From Methylobacterium sp. WSM2598 (GTDB lineage Bacteria; Pseudomonadota; Alphaproteobacteria; Rhizobiales; Beijerinckiaceae): DNA of 64,000 nucleotides. The translations under genes and the position numbers were made by a program. Numbering within the stretch: position 1 is the stretch's first letter; every line of letters starts with the position of its first letter. The notes beneath the pieces are model-generated. The model was given only the letters and a program-made list of their open reading frames with translations. It had not been told where the DNA came from and ran no database searches. This document shows positions 28,265 through 37,875 of this stretch, one piece after another. The stretch spans positions 3,052,274 through 3,116,273 of the forward strand of contig NZ_KB900609.1 of the NCBI RefSeq assembly GCF_000379105.1, read 5' to 3'.

Positions 28265-28807
28265 ATGCCGCGCCTGTTCACCGGCCTCGAGATCCCGCCC
28301 GAGACGGGCGCGGCGCTCAGCCGCCACCGCTTCGGCCTGCCGGGCGCCCGCTGGGTCGAGCCCGCCGACTACCACATCACCCTGCGCTTCATCGGCGACG
28401 TGGACGGGGGGCTCGCCGAGGAGATCGCCGAGGGCTTGGGCGAGACCCGCCCGCGCGGGGCGCTCCCCGTCGTCCTCGACGGGCTCGCGAGCTTCGGGGG
28501 CGACCGGCCGCATTCCGTCCACGCCCGGGTCGCGCCCTCGCCGGCCCTCGACGAGGTCCGGGCCGAGCAGGAGCGGCTGATGCGCCGCCTCGGCCTCAAG
28601 CCCGAGACGCGGCGCTTCACGCCCCACGTCACCCTGGCGCGGCTGCGCCGGCAGGCGACCCGCGAGGGGGTGGCGCAGTACCTCGCCGAGCAGGGCGTCT
28701 TCGCGCCGCTCGCCTTCACGGCGGAGCGGGTCGTGCTCTACTCGTCGCGGGACTCGGTGGGGGGCGGGCCCTACGTGGTCGAGGCCGCCTATCCGCTGGA
28801 GGCGTGA
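28265..28807 (+). CDS. thpR: RNA 2',3'-cyclic phosphodiesterase (2H family, ThpR/LigT)
   Basis: This 180-residue protein has two His-x-Thr motifs of the 2H phosphoesterases, YHITLRFIGDV near residue 37 and FTPHVTLARLRR near residue 118. It starts RLFTGLEIPPETGAALSRH, typical of ThpR. The enzyme opens 2',3'-cyclic phosphates on RNA in vitro and can ligate tRNA halves; its physiological role is unclear. The ATG at 28265 follows GAGAGGACGGAGAG, a good ribosome-binding sequence. The gene is converged upon by the tetR-type gene, whose stop is 11 bp beyond. Confidence 0.92.
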   Translation: MPRLFTGLEIPPETGAALSRHRFGLPGARWVEPADYHITLRFIGDVDGGLAEEIAEGLGETRPRGALPVVLDGLASFGGDRPHSVHARVAPSPALDEVRAEQERLMRRLGLKPETRRFTPHVTLARLRRQATREGVAQYLAEQGVFAPLAFTAERVVLYSSRDSVGGGPYVVEAAYPLEA

Positions 28808-28818
28808 GCCGCCGCGGC

Positions 28819-29424
28819 TCACGCCGCCCGCAGGCCCGCCAGCAGGAAGTCGATCATCCCGTCGAGGGGCGGGGCGACGTCGCCGGGGCAGCGCTGGATC
28901 AGGACCGGGTGGCAGTAGCGCAGGATCGCCGTCTGCACGTAGCGGGCCGCCTGGGCCGGATCGCCCACCCGGAACTCGCCCGCGGCGACCCCCTCGGTGA
29001 TCACCCGCTCCAGCACGGCGGTGATGCGGTCGACGTGGTGGTGGCAGACGCCCCAGCTCTCGGTCATCGCCGCCTCCACCATCTCGTGCATGCGCGGATT
29101 GGCGGTGATGCGCTCGGCGCTGTCGCGGTGGAGGGTGTGGATGATCGCGCGCAGGCGCTCGGAGGCGGGGCCGGGCCGGTCGGCCACCGCGGCGATCATC
29201 GCCTCGACCTCGCCGGTCAGGCGCTCGACCACGGCCTCGTTGATCGCCTTCTTCGAGTCGAAGAAGCGGTAGACGTTGGCCGGGCTCATGCCGAGGGTCT
29301 TGGCGATGTCGGCCACCGTGGTCTTCTGGTAGCCGATCTCCTGAAAGAAGCGGGCGGCCGTCGCCAGGATGCGGCAGCGGGTGGTGGGCGCGGTGGACTC
29401 GTCCGGCGGCTCGGCAGCGATCAT
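28819..29424 (-). CDS. TetR-family transcription regulator
   Basis: This 201-residue regulator has the TetR HTH at its N-terminus: RILATAARFFQEIGYQKTTV then ADIAKTLGMSPANVYRFFDS and KKAI. The C-terminal ligand domain contains a distinctive FRVGDPAQAARYVQTAILRY and CHPVLIQRC segment, found in a subfamily of alphaproteobacterial TetR proteins. Its target is unknown; it may repress its own gene or the gene for the small protein upstream. The start ATG at 29424 is supported by domain position. It ends 11 bp from the convergent thpR. Confidence 0.92.
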   Translation of the reverse strand: MIAAEPPDESTAPTTRCRILATAARFFQEIGYQKTTVADIAKTLGMSPANVYRFFDSKKAINEAVVERLTGEVEAMIAAVADRPGPASERLRAIIHTLHRDSAERITANPRMHEMVEAAMTESWGVCHHHVDRITAVLERVITEGVAAGEFRVGDPAQAARYVQTAILRYCHPVLIQRCPGDVAPPLDGMIDFLLAGLRAA

Positions 29425-29547
29425 CGGACGAGCCTATACGATGACCTTGGACCGGTTCAAAAGTGCATCGCCCCGCCCCCGGGCGGTTTGCCCGGGCTGT
29501 CGCGCATTTGCGTCACCCCGGCCGGCTCAAGAGCCGGATCGGCCGGC

Positions 29548-29745
29548 TCACGAGCCGAATTGCGAGCCCAGCTGCTCCAGGTATTCCGCCAGATCAACGC
29601 CGCCGACGCGCATGCCGTACGCGAAGCGCATGCCGGGACGGATCGGGATGCTCTCGCGCCGCGTGGTCAAGGTGAAGGGCCGGGTGCAGACCCATCCCCC
29701 GTCGCGCCGGTGCTCGAAATAGTCCAGGATCTCGTGCCGGTCCAT
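29548..29745 (-). CDS. Small conserved hypothetical protein
   Basis: This 65-residue ORF starts MDRHEILDYFEHRRDGGWVC and continues RPFTLTTRRESIPIRPGMRF, then VDLAEYLEQLGSQFGS. It has no signal or membrane segment and a balanced composition unlike random high-GC ORFs, so it looks real. Similar short proteins occur in Methylobacterium as far as I recall, with no known function. It lies between the tetR gene and the divergent glutathione peroxidase, with a gap of 123 bp to the former. Confidence 0.65.
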   Translation of the reverse strand: MDRHEILDYFEHRRDGGWVCTRPFTLTTRRESIPIRPGMRFAYGMRVGGVDLAEYLEQLGSQFGS

Positions 29746-29952
29746 GATCGTCTCCGCGAGCGTCGCTCTCGCACCAACGTGGCCGGGAACGGAAAGTTCA
29801 TCGTGCGGCGTGCTGCGCCGCGCTACGGCTCAGCTTGGCCGGTCTTGCCGGACGGGCGCGGTCAACATTCTCGTGAGCGCGGCGCCGACGCCTTGCCGGC
29901 GCGGCCGCCCCGGCCGATCTTGCGCGGGTCATCCGATGCGGAGACCCCAACC

Positions 29953-30522
29953 ATGTCGATCGCCCGCCGCGAGGCGCTCGCCCTGCTCGGCGGCCTGCTG
30001 GCGCTGCCGGCCCGGGCCGCCCCTTCCCCGACCGGCCTGACGGCCGCCTCGTTCTCGTTCGAGACGGTGGACGGCACCGTCCTCGCCCTGGCGGAGATGG
30101 AAGGCAAGCCGATCCTCGTCGTCAACACGGCCACGGCCTGCGGGTTCGCGCCGCAGCTCGCCGGGCTGCAGCAGCTCTGGACGCGCTTCGGCCCGCGCGG
30201 GCTGACGGTGATCGGCGTGCCCTCGGGGGATTTCGGGCGCCAGGAGCCCCTGGACGGCGCCGCGATCCGGGAGGCGATGCGGCGCTCCCACGGCGTGACC
30301 TTCCCGGTCGTGGCCAAGACCTCGGTGACGGGACCGGGGGCGCACCCGTTCTACCGCTGGGCCGCGGGCGAGCGGCCCGGCGAGACGCCGCACTGGAACT
30401 TCCACAAGTACCTGGTGGGGCGGGACGGCCACGTGGCGGCGGCCTTCGCGACCGCGGTCGAGCCGACGGACCCGCGGGTCATCACGGCGATCGCGCGGGA
30501 ACTGGAGCCGCAGGCCGGGTGA
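29953..30522 (+). CDS. Glutathione peroxidase-family thiol peroxidase, exported
   Basis: This 189-residue peroxidase has the peroxidatic cysteine in NTATACGFAPQLAGLQQLW, the conserved Gln in DFGRQEP and the Trp-Asn pair in HWNFHKYLVGRDG. The usual FPCNQFG is replaced by VPSGDFG, as in a subgroup of bacterial Cys-type peroxidases. The N-terminus MSIARREALALLGGLLALPA then RAA resembles a signal peptide, so it probably acts in the periplasm. It would reduce peroxides, likely with thioredoxin-like donors rather than glutathione. ATG at 29953 is chosen because it begins the signal. Confidence 0.9.
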   Translation: MSIARREALALLGGLLALPARAAPSPTGLTAASFSFETVDGTVLALAEMEGKPILVVNTATACGFAPQLAGLQQLWTRFGPRGLTVIGVPSGDFGRQEPLDGAAIREAMRRSHGVTFPVVAKTSVTGPGAHPFYRWAAGERPGETPHWNFHKYLVGRDGHVAAAFATAVEPTDPRVITAIARELEPQAG

Positions 30523-30574
30523 GGGGAGGCGGGCGCCCCGTCACCCCGCCCGCCGCGAGGGGCCTCGCGCCGGT

Positions 30575-30592
30575 CGGTTCGGCAGCGAACCG
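30575..30592. terminator. Hairpin between convergent gpx-like and cysA genes
   Basis: CGGTTCG (30575-30581) and CGAACCG (30586-30592) form a 7-bp stem with a 4-nt loop between two convergent stops. No T-run is seen on either side, so terminator function is tentative. Confidence 0.4.
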
Positions 30593-30594
30593 GA

Positions 30595-31725
30595 TCAGCC
30601 CCGCGGGAACACCCGGGCCTCGCTCGCCGTGAGCGCCACCCGGTCGCCCTTGCGGTAGACCTCCGTCACCTTGACCTCGACCGCCCCGTCGGCGCCGTCG
30701 AGCTGGATCTCCGCCACCGTCCCGCGGGCGGTGCGGCGCCACTCGCGCACGGTGCCGAACAGGGCCGCCTCGCCCTGGCCCACGCTCATGTGCCAGGGGC
30801 GCAGGCAGAGATCGACCGGCCCCTCCGGCCAGTCGGGCGAGGCCGCCAGGGTCGGCCGCCCCTCGACATGGACGCGGCCCGCCCGGATCTCGGCGTCGAG
30901 CCGCGCCGTCTCCCCGACGAAGGACATCACGAAGCGCGAGGCCGGGTCGTCCTGGACCTCGTGCGGCGCGCCGACCTGCTCGATGCGGCCCAGGTTGAGG
31001 ATCGCGATCCGGTCGGCGAGTTCGAGCGCCTCGTCCTGGTCGTGGGTGACGAAGACCGTGGTCTGGCCGGTCTCGCGGTGGATCTCCCGCAGCCAGCGCC
31101 GCAGGTCCTTGCGCACCTGCGCGTCGAGGGCCCCGAAGGGCTCGTCGAGGAGCAGCACCGAGGGCTCGACCGCCAGCGCCCGGGCGAGCGCCACGCGCTG
31201 GCGCTGGCCGCCCGAGAGCTGGGCCGGGTAGCGCCCCGCCAGGGTCGGCAGCTGCACGAGGTCGAGCAGGTGGCCGACCCGGCGCTTGATCTCGGCCTCG
31301 GAGGGCCGCCGCGCGCGCTCGCGCGCCCGCAGGCCGTAGGCGATGTTCTCGAACACCGTCAGGTGCCGGAACAGCGCGTAGTGCTGGAACACGAAGCCGA
31401 CGCCGCGCCGCTGCACCGGCACGTCGGTCGTGTCGCGCGGCCCGAAGAACACCCGGCCCGCATCCGGGATCTCCAGCCCCGCGATCACCCGCAGCAGCGT
31501 GGTCTTGCCCGAGCCCGAGGGGCCGAGCAGCGCCAGGAGCTCGCCCGGCGCGATGGTCAGGCTCACCCCTTCGAGGGCCGCCGGGCCGTCGCCGCTGTAG
31601 CTCTTGACGATGCCCTCGACCCGCACCTCGGTGCCGGTGCTGCTCATGGTGCGCGCGGCCGCGGCCTCCCCGCCGCGGGCCTGCACGCGGGGCGCGGCGA
31701 GGGCGTCGGCGTAGCCCGCCACCAT
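30595..31725 (-). CDS. cysA: Sulfate/thiosulfate ABC transporter ATP-binding protein CysA
   Basis: This 376-residue ATPase has Walker [11 protein letters not shown]-loop [20 protein letters not shown], signature [15 protein letters not shown] and Walker [16 protein letters not shown], followed by a C-terminal regulatory domain typical of CysA/MalK-type subunits. It powers sulfate import with CysT and CysW. The ATG at 31725 is one base beyond the cysW stop and follows GGGGAG; an internal ATG at 31647 would remove 26 poorly conserved residues. It is the last gene of the leftward cys operon. Confidence 0.95.
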   Translation of the reverse strand: MVAGYADALAAPRVQARGGEAAAARTMSSTGTEVRVEGIVKSYSGDGPAALEGVSLTIAPGELLALLGPSGSGKTTLLRVIAGLEIPDAGRVFFGPRDTTDVPVQRRGVGFVFQHYALFRHLTVFENIAYGLRARERARRPSEAEIKRRVGHLLDLVQLPTLAGRYPAQLSGGQRQRVALARALAVEPSVLLLDEPFGALDAQVRKDLRRWLREIHRETGQTTVFVTHDQDEALELADRIAILNLGRIEQVGAPHEVQDDPASRFVMSFVGETARLDAEIRAGRVHVEGRPTLAASPDWPEGPVDLCLRPWHMSVGQGEAALFGTVREWRRTARGTVAEIQLDGADGAVEVKVTEVYRKGDRVALTASEARVFPRG

Positions 31726-31726
31726 C

Positions 31727-32584
31727 TCAGTGCGCTCCCCGGCCCGCAAGGGCGTCGGCGTGGCGCCATTCCAGGAAAGTCTTCCCCGCCAGAGTGATGA
31801 GGGCGAGGAGAGCCAGGAGCGAGGCGATCCCGAAAGCCGCGACGTAGTTGTACTCATTGTAGAGGATCTCGACGTGGAGCGGCATGGTGTTGGTGAGGCC
31901 ACGGATCCGTCCCGAGACCACCGAGACGGCACCGAACTCGCCCATCGCACGGGCGTTGCAGAGCAGGACGCCGTAGAGCAGCGCCCAGCGGATGTTGGGC
32001 AGCGTGACCGTCCGGAAGACCCGCCAGGGGCTCGCCCCGAGGGTCAACGCGGCCTCCTCGTCGGTGGTGCCCTGGTCCTGCATCAGCGGGATCAGCTCGC
32101 GCGCCACGAACGGGAACGTGACGAAGACCGTCGCCAGCACGATCCCCGGCACCGCGAAGATCACCTCGATGCCGTGGCGCTGCAGGAAGGGCCCGAACAG
32201 GCCCTGGGAGCCGAAGATCAGCACGTAGATCAGCCCGGCGACGACCGGCGAGACCGAGAAGGGCAGGTCGATCAGGGTGATCAGGAGGTTGCGGCCGCGA
32301 AAGTCGAACTTCGCGACGGCCCAGGAGGCGGCGATCCCGAACGCCACGTTGAGCGGCACCGCGATCACCGCGACTAGCAGCGTCAGGCGGATCGCCGCCT
32401 GCGCGTCCGGCTCCGCGAAGGTCGCCAGGTAGGTGGCGAGGCCGCGGCTCAGCGCCTCCGTGAACACCACGACGAGGGGCAGCAGCAGGAACAGGGCGAG
32501 GAAGGCCAGGGCCGCCAGGACGAGCGCGAGGCGCACGCCGCGCGGCTCGGTCAGGTAGGCCGGGCGGGAGACCGGCTCAGACAT
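31727..32584 (-). CDS. cysW: Sulfate ABC transporter permease CysW
   Basis: This 285-residue inner-membrane permease has six hydrophobic segments and the EAA loop [20 protein letters not shown] that contacts the ATPase. The family segments [20 protein letters not shown] and [20 protein letters not shown] are typical of CysW. It forms the channel with CysT. Its start overlaps the end of cysT by 8 bp (32577-32584), and cysA follows after one base, so the three are translated as a coupled set. Confidence 0.96.
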   Translation of the reverse strand: MSEPVSRPAYLTEPRGVRLALVLAALAFLALFLLLPLVVVFTEALSRGLATYLATFAEPDAQAAIRLTLLVAVIAVPLNVAFGIAASWAVAKFDFRGRNLLITLIDLPFSVSPVVAGLIYVLIFGSQGLFGPFLQRHGIEVIFAVPGIVLATVFVTFPFVARELIPLMQDQGTTDEEAALTLGASPWRVFRTVTLPNIRWALLYGVLLCNARAMGEFGAVSVVSGRIRGLTNTMPLHVEILYNEYNYVAAFGIASLLALLALITLAGKTFLEWRHADALAGRGAH

Positions 32585-33473
32585 GGCCGAACCTCCGCCG
32601 GCTGTGATCCTGGATCAGGTTGATGGTGAGCAGCGCCCCGAACGACATCAGCAGCATCACGGCGGCGATCGCGGTCGCGCCCGTGTAGTTGAACTCTTCC
32701 AGCTTGATCACGATCAGGAGCGGCGCGATCTCGGACACGTAGGGCAGGTTGCCGGCGACGAAGATCACCGAGCCGTACTCCCCCACCGCCCGCGCGAAGG
32801 CGAGGGCGAAGCCGGTGAGCACGGCCGGCAGGAGCGGCGGCAGGATCACGGTGGCGAGGGCGCGCGGGCGCGACGCGCCCAGGATCGCGGCGGCCTCCTC
32901 GCTCGACTTGTCGATCTCGGCGACCAGGGGCTGCACCGTGCGCACGCAGAAGGGCAGGCCGACGAAGACGAGTGCCACCAGGATGCCGAGCGGCGTGTAG
33001 GCGACCTTGAGGCCGAGCGCCTCCAGGGGCGCGCCGAGCCAGCCGTTGCCGGAATAGAGCGTCGCGAGGCAGATGCCGGCGACCGCGGTCGGCAGCGCGA
33101 AGGGCAGGTCGACGAGCGCGTCGATCACCCGGCGGCCGGGGAAGCGGTAGCGGGTCAGCACCCAGGCGATGAGCAGCCCGAACACCGCGTCGATCGCCGC
33201 CGCCGCCAGCGACAGGCCGAAGGAGGTGCGCAGGGCCGCGAGGTTGCGCGCGTCGGTGAGGAGGGCCCACAGGCCGGCCGGGCCGATCGCCGAGGCGCGC
33301 AGCAGCAGCACCGCGAGCGGGATCAGCACCAGCAGGCTCAGGTAGGCGACGGCGAAGCCGAAGGTCAGGCGGAAGCCCGGCAGGGCGCTCGGCTGCCGGA
33401 ACGTCCGCCGGGCGGCCCGCGCCGCCGGCGCCGGCCCGGCGCCGGGCGATCCCAGGGCCGAGGCCGTGCTCAC
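32577..33473 (-). CDS. cysT: Sulfate ABC transporter permease CysT
   Basis: This 298-residue permease carries the ABC permease core: [20 protein letters not shown], the EAA loop [20 protein letters not shown] and [20 protein letters not shown]. Six membrane segments are evident. It pairs with CysW. The start is a GTG at 33473 that overlaps the stop of the upstream cysN::sbp gene (GTGA, 33470-33473), so its translation depends on that of the fused gene. The N-terminal ~40 residues are a Pro/Ala/Arg-rich cytoplasmic lead. Confidence 0.95.
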   Translation of the reverse strand: MSTASALGSPGAGPAPAARAARRTFRQPSALPGFRLTFGFAVAYLSLLVLIPLAVLLLRASAIGPAGLWALLTDARNLAALRTSFGLSLAAAAIDAVFGLLIAWVLTRYRFPGRRVIDALVDLPFALPTAVAGICLATLYSGNGWLGAPLEALGLKVAYTPLGILVALVFVGLPFCVRTVQPLVAEIDKSSEEAAAILGASRPRALATVILPPLLPAVLTGFALAFARAVGEYGSVIFVAGNLPYVSEIAPLLIVIKLEEFNYTGATAIAAVMLLMSFGALLTINLIQDHSRRRFGHV

Positions 33474-35875
33474 TGCCGCGCCTTCAGGATCGCGTCGAAG
33501 ACGCCGCCATCGTCGAAATGGGTCTTCTGCGCCTTGCCCCAGCCGCCGAAGGTGTCGTCGATGGTGACGAGCTTCAGCTTCGGGAAGCGGGCGAGGTCCT
33601 CCTTGGCGGCGGCGGATTCGTCGCGCGGGCGGTAGAAGTTCTTGGCGATGAGGGCCTGGGCCTGTTTGCCGTACAGGAATTGCAGGTAGGCCTCGGCCTG
33701 GCGGCGGGTGCCCTTCTGGTCGACGTTGCCGTCGACGAGCGCCACCGGCGGCTCGGCCAGGATCGAGAGCGAGGGGACGACGATGTCGAACTTGCCCTTC
33801 CCGAACTCCTCGTCGGCCAGGAAGGCCTCGTTCTCCCAGGCGATCAGGACGTCGCCGAGGCCGCGCTGCACGAAGGTCGTCGTGGCGCCGCGCGCGCCGG
33901 TATCGAGGACCGGCACGTTCTTGAACAGGGCCGCCACGAAGGCCTTGGCCCTGGCGTCGTCGTTGCCGTTCTGGGCGAGCCCGTAGGCGTAGGCCGCGAG
34001 GTAGTTCCAGCGCGCGCCGCCCGAGGTCTTCGGGTTCGGGGTGATCACCTGGATCCCCGGCCTCACCAGGTCGTTCCAGTCCTTGATGGCTTTCGGGTTG
34101 CCCTTGCGCACCAGGAACACGATGGTCGACGTATAGGGCGTCGCGTTGTGGGGCAGGCGCTTCTGCCAGTCCGCCGGGATCTTCCCGGTGCGGGCCGCGA
34201 TCGCGTCGATGTCGCTGGCGAGGGCCAGCGTCACGACGTCGGCGGGGAGCCCGTCGATCACCGCCCGGGCCTGCGCGCCCGAGCCGCCGTGGGAGGCGCG
34301 CACGGTCACGCTCTCGCCGGTCTTCTGCTTCCACTCGGCCGCGAAGGCGGCGTCGATCGCCCGGTAGAGCTCCCGGGTCGGATCGTACGAGACGTTGAGC
34401 AGCACCGCCTGCGCCTCGACCCGCGCGGGCGCGGCGAGGCCGAGGAGGGCCGCCCCGGCGAGGAGCGCGAGCCCCTTCGCCCCGAACAGCCGGCGCAGGC
34501 CGGAGAGGAACCCGCCGCGGCGGGCGGCGACCGGGTCTCGCGCCGGGCCTTGGGCCGGACTCTGGGCCGGGCCCTGGGCCGGGACTTGGACGAGGCCGAG
34601 GGCGGCCGTGTCGGTGGAGTCGCGGTCGATCAGGATCAGGCTGCCGGTGTCGCGGTTCTCCCGGTAGGCGTCCACCGCCACCGGCCGGTCGAGGCTGAGC
34701 ACCACGTCGCCGATGTCGTTCACGGCGAGCCGCTCGGCGGGCTCCGACAGGCCGGTCTCGGGATCGATGCGCGAGACGATGCGCTCGACGGTCGCGTTCG
34801 CCGTCGCGGTGCCGATCTTGGCGACGAGGGTCGCGCCTGCCGCGACCTCGCTCTCCCGCGCCCAGAACAGGCGCACGTCGAGCCGGTCGGCGACCCGCGG
34901 CGGGGCGCCCGCCGCCGCGATCACGCTGCCGCGCGAGGCGTCGCGCTCGTCGGCGAGGACCAGCGTCACCGACTGGCCGGCCACGGCCTCGTCGAGGTCG
35001 CCGTCCGCCGTGAAGATCCGCGCGATGGTTGAGGCTTGGCCCGAGGGCAGCAGCGCGACGGCGTCGCCCGGCGCCACCCGGCCCGAGGCGATCATTCCGG
35101 AGAAGCCGCGGAAATCGGGGTTCGGCCGGTTCACCCACTGCACCGCCATGCGGAAGGGGGCGGCCTCCTCCGCGTGGGCCGGCACCTCCTCCAGGTGCTG
35201 CAGCAGCGGCGGGCCGGCATACCAGGGCGCGGCGGCGCCCGGCAGCACGACGTTGTCGCCGTTCGCGGCCGAGAGCGGGATCGCCGTCACGTCGGCGAAG
35301 CCGAGCGGGGCCGCGAAGGCGCGGAACTCGCCCGCGATCGCCTCGAAGCGGGTCTCCGACCAGCCGATCAGGTCCATCTTGTTGACGGCGAGCACGACGC
35401 GCCGGATGCCCAGCATCGAGACCAGGAGCGCGTGGCGCCGCGTCTGCCGGCTCAGGCCCTTGCGGGCATCGACGAGCAGCACCGCGACGTCGGCCGTCGA
35501 GGCGCCGGTCGCCATGTTGCGGGTGTACTGCTCGTGGCCGGGCGTGTCGGCGACGATGAAGGAGCGCCGCTCGGTCGAGAAGAACCGGTAGGCGACGTCG
35601 ATGGTGATGCCCTGCTCGCGCTCCGCCTGCAGGCCGTCGACCAAGAGCGCGAGGTCGATCTCGCCGCCGCGCGTGCCGTGGCGGCGGGAATCGCGCTCCA
35701 GCGCGCTCACTTGGTCGTCGAAGATCTGCTTGGTGTCGTGCAGCAGGCGCCCGATCAGGGTCGACTTGCCGTCGTCGACGGAGCCGCAGGCGATGAAGCG
35801 CAGCACCTCCTTGCGCTGGTGGGCGGCGAGGAAGGCCTCGTAGCCGAAGGCGCGGGTGGACTGGTGCACCGTCAT
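33470..35875 (-). CDS. cysN: CysN-Sbp fusion: ATP-sulfurylase GTPase subunit joined to sulfate-binding protein
   Basis: One open frame of 801 codons encodes two normally separate proteins. Residues 1-425 are CysN: G1 GSVDDGKS (31-38), G3 DTPGH (110-114), G4 NKMD (165-168) and the elongation-factor-like barrels ending at [13 protein letters not shown]. Residues 426-455 are a linker with repeated PAQGP units. Residues 456-488 are basic then hydrophobic ([20 protein letters not shown], ending APARVEA), like a signal peptide or N-in membrane anchor. Residues 489-801 are a sulfate-binding protein ([65 protein letters not shown]). No ATG, GTG or TTG occurs on this strand between about 34421 and 34640 to start the binding protein alone. 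CysN would stay cytoplasmic and Sbp would face the periplasm, tethered or cleaved off. Upstream cysD overlaps by one base; cysT overlaps downstream. Confidence 0.93.
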   Translation of the reverse strand: MTVHQSTRAFGYEAFLAAHQRKEVLRFIACGSVDDGKSTLIGRLLHDTKQIFDDQVSALERDSRRHGTRGGEIDLALLVDGLQAEREQGITIDVAYRFFSTERRSFIVADTPGHEQYTRNMATGASTADVAVLLVDARKGLSRQTRRHALLVSMLGIRRVVLAVNKMDLIGWSETRFEAIAGEFRAFAAPLGFADVTAIPLSAANGDNVVLPGAAAPWYAGPPLLQHLEEVPAHAEEAAPFRMAVQWVNRPNPDFRGFSGMIASGRVAPGDAVALLPSGQASTIARIFTADGDLDEAVAGQSVTLVLADERDASRGSVIAAAGAPPRVADRLDVRLFWARESEVAAGATLVAKIGTATANATVERIVSRIDPETGLSEPAERLAVNDIGDVVLSLDRPVAVDAYRENRDTGSLILIDRDSTDTAALGLVQVPAQGPAQSPAQGPARDPVAARRGGFLSGLRRLFGAKGLALLAGAALLGLAAPARVEAQAVLLNVSYDPTRELYRAIDAAFAAEWKQKTGESVTVRASHGGSGAQARAVIDGLPADVVTLALASDIDAIAARTGKIPADWQKRLPHNATPYTSTIVFLVRKGNPKAIKDWNDLVRPGIQVITPNPKTSGGARWNYLAAYAYGLAQNGNDDARAKAFVAALFKNVPVLDTGARGATTTFVQRGLGDVLIAWENEAFLADEEFGKGKFDIVVPSLSILAEPPVALVDGNVDQKGTRRQAEAYLQFLYGKQAQALIAKNFYRPRDESAAAKEDLARFPKLKLVTIDDTFGGWGKAQKTHFDDGGVFDAILKARQ

Positions 35876-36810
35876 CAGAAGTAGCCTTCCTGCTTCTTGC
35901 GCTCCATCGCGCCCGCCCCGTCCTTGTCGATCACCCGGCCCTGGCGCTCGGAGGTGCGGGCGGCCAGCGTCTCGCCGATGATCTCCGGCAGGGTCGCGGC
36001 CTCGCTCTCCACCGCCCCGGTGAGCGGGTAGCAGCCCAGCGTGCGGAAGCGGACCTTGCGCAGTTCGGGCGTCTCGCCCGGCTCCAGCGGCAGGCGCGCG
36101 TCGTCGACCATGATCAGCTGACCCTCGCGGCGCACCACCGGCCGCTCGGCCGCGTAGTAGAGCGGCACGATCGGGATGTTCTCCCGCTCGATGTAGAGCC
36201 AGATGTCGAGCTCGGTCCAGTTCGAGAGCGGGAAGACGCGCAGGGATTCGCCGCGCCTCTTCTTGAGGTTGTAGAGGTGCCAGGGCTCGGCGCGCTGGCG
36301 CTTCGGGTCCCAGCGGTGCTGGGCGGTGCGCAGCGAGACGACGCGCTCCTTGGCGCGCGAGGCCTCCTCGTCGCGCCGCGCGCCGCCGAAGGCCGCGTCG
36401 AACCTGTGCTTGTCCAGCGCCTGGCGCAGGGCCTGGGTCTTCATCACGTCGGTGTGGACCTCGGAGCCGTGGCTCACCGGGCCGATGCCGCGGGCGAGCC
36501 CGTCCGGGTTCGTGTAGACCAGGAGGTCGAGGCCGAGTTCCTTCGCGCGCCGGTCGCGGAAGGCGATCATCTCGCGGAACTTCCAGGTCGTGTCGATGTG
36601 CAGCAGCGGGAAGGGCAGCCGGCCCGGCGCGAAGGCCTTCAGCGCGAGGTGCAGCAGGACCGACGAGTCCTTCCCGATCGAGTAGAGCATCACCGGGTTC
36701 TCGGTCTCGGCGACCGTCTCCCGCATGATGTGGATGCTCTCCGCCTCCAGGCGCTGCAGGTGGGTGAGGCGCGGAGAGGTCTCCGCGAAGGATCTGAGCG
36801 CGACGCTCAT
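35875..36810 (-). CDS. cysD: Sulfate adenylyltransferase small subunit CysD
   Basis: This 311-residue subunit catalyses APS formation from ATP and sulfate, with CysN driving it by GTP hydrolysis. The PP-loop motif is [18 protein letters not shown], followed by [19 protein letters not shown] and the [20 protein letters not shown] stretch conserved in CysD. It ends [20 protein letters not shown] with a final Phe, the usual C-terminus. The ATG at 36810 overlaps the cysH stop (ATGA), and its own TGA shares one base with the cysN ATG. Length is normal. Confidence 0.97.
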   Translation of the reverse strand: MSVALRSFAETSPRLTHLQRLEAESIHIMRETVAETENPVMLYSIGKDSSVLLHLALKAFAPGRLPFPLLHIDTTWKFREMIAFRDRRAKELGLDLLVYTNPDGLARGIGPVSHGSEVHTDVMKTQALRQALDKHRFDAAFGGARRDEEASRAKERVVSLRTAQHRWDPKRQRAEPWHLYNLKKRRGESLRVFPLSNWTELDIWLYIERENIPIVPLYYAAERPVVRREGQLIMVDDARLPLEPGETPELRKVRFRTLGCYPLTGAVESEAATLPEIIGETLAARTSERQGRVIDKDGAGAMERKKQEGYF

Positions 36811-37598
36811 GCGGCCAACTCCGGCTTCGACGAGGGCAGGCTGACGGACGATTGCGCCGGCGCGGTGGCACCGCGGTCCGGGGCGCCGGCGACGTGCAGC
36901 CCGCACTCCTTCTTGGATTCCTGCTCCCACCACCAGCGCCCGGCCCGCTCGGGCTCGCCGACCTTCACGGCGCGCGTGCAGGGCGCGCAGCCGATCGACG
37001 GGAAGCCCCGGTCGTGCAGGACGTTGTAGGGGACGTAATTCTCGTGGACGACGCGGGCCACGTCCTCCCGCGACCAGTCGGCGAGCGGGTTGATCTTGAT
37101 GAGACCCCGCGCCGCGTCGGCCTCCGCGAGCGGGGTCTCGGCGCGGTTCGCCGACTGGCCGGCGCGCAGCCCGGTGATCCAGGCCGCGGCGCCCGCGAGG
37201 GCGCGGCCGAGCGGCACCACCTTGCGCAGGCCGCAGCAGGCCTGCCTTGCCTCCACCGAGTGCCGGAAGCCGTTGATCCCCTGCTGCGCCACGAAGCGCT
37301 CCTCGGCCTCGCGGTCGGGCACGTAGGCGCGGATGCGGACATCGTAGGCGGCCTCGGTCTCGGCCCAGACGTCGTAGGTCTCGGGGAAGAGCCGGCCGGT
37401 GTCGAGGGTGACGATCTCGGCCCGCGACCGCGCCATGCGCAGGTGATGCGTCAGCGCCTGGTCCTCGAGCCCGAAGCTCGTGGTGAAGACCAGGCGGCCC
37501 TCGACGCGCCGGTCGATCAGCGCGAGCCGGGCGGCGATGTCGAGGGGGGCGAGCGCGAGGCTGAGCTCCTGCGCCGCGCGGTCGAGGGCGTCTGTCAT
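36807..37598 (-). CDS. cysH: Assimilatory APS reductase CysH
   Basis: This 263-residue reductase has the cysteine pairs of the APS-reducing, 4Fe-4S type: ACCGLRK (residues ~120), GCAPCTR (~205) and the catalytic ECGLH (~235). Enzymes without the extra pairs use PAPS, so this one reduces APS with thioredoxin to sulfite, in keeping with the absence of a CysC kinase. The ATG at 37598 is preferred; a GTG two codons upstream is also in frame. It heads the leftward cys operon. The sequence directly in front of the ATG is a 13-bp tandem array with no clear ribosome-binding site. Confidence 0.95.
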   Translation of the reverse strand: MTDALDRAAQELSLALAPLDIAARLALIDRRVEGRLVFTTSFGLEDQALTHHLRMARSRAEIVTLDTGRLFPETYDVWAETEAAYDVRIRAYVPDREAEERFVAQQGINGFRHSVEARQACCGLRKVVPLGRALAGAAAWITGLRAGQSANRAETPLAEADAARGLIKINPLADWSREDVARVVHENYVPYNVLHDRGFPSIGCAPCTRAVKVGEPERAGRWWWEQESKKECGLHVAGAPDRGATAPAQSSVSLPSSKPELAA

Positions 37599-37664
37599 GG
37601 GCACTCGTTTCGGGCACTCGTTGCGGGGACCCGCTGCGGGGACCCGCTGCGGGGGACACGCAGC
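37599..37664 (-). repeat. 13-bp tandem array abutting the cysH start codon
   Basis: Five head-to-tail units fill the leader: GGGCACTCGTTTC, GGGCACTCGTTGC, GGGGACCCGCTGC, an identical copy of the last, and a 14-bp GGGGGACACGCAGC (plus-strand reading, starting at 37599, 37612, 37625, 37638 and 37651). The first unit touches the cysH ATG. Confidence 0.9.
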
Positions 37665-37686
37665 GGAACGCGCCTTGTCGGACCCG

Positions 37687-37716
37687 CTAAGTGTTCGCTA
37701 TACCGAACAGTGTCAA
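37687..37716 (-). promoter_or_regulatory. cysH: Candidate cysH operon promoter with palindromic operator
   Basis: On the minus strand a perfect TTGACA (37716-37711) precedes ACTTAG (37692-37687) with an 18-bp spacer. The spacer contains the inverted repeat TGTTCG-N6-CGAACA (37692-37709), a GTTC-N8-GAAC palindrome placed where a repressor or activator could act. The neighbouring Lrp-type protein is a candidate ligand-binding regulator. Confidence 0.5.
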
Positions 37717-37875
37717 GGCTTGGGGCCCCGCGTACACGGGGTTTCGCTGCGCCGCGGCGCGGCCGAGGCGCGTCAGGCGGGCCGCGCGGGCCCTGGACGG
37801 TGGCGGAGCGAGAATGTTCTTCTCCGAAGCCCGGCAGCCGGCCACACATCCTTCCAAGAAACCGGAGCTTCCCGC

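Noticed and set aside
34400..34620. Separate start for the sulfate-binding protein downstream of cysN
   Set aside because: No ATG, GTG or TTG is present on the minus strand in this stretch; only CTG codons occur. A rare CTG start cannot be ruled out but is not the simplest reading.
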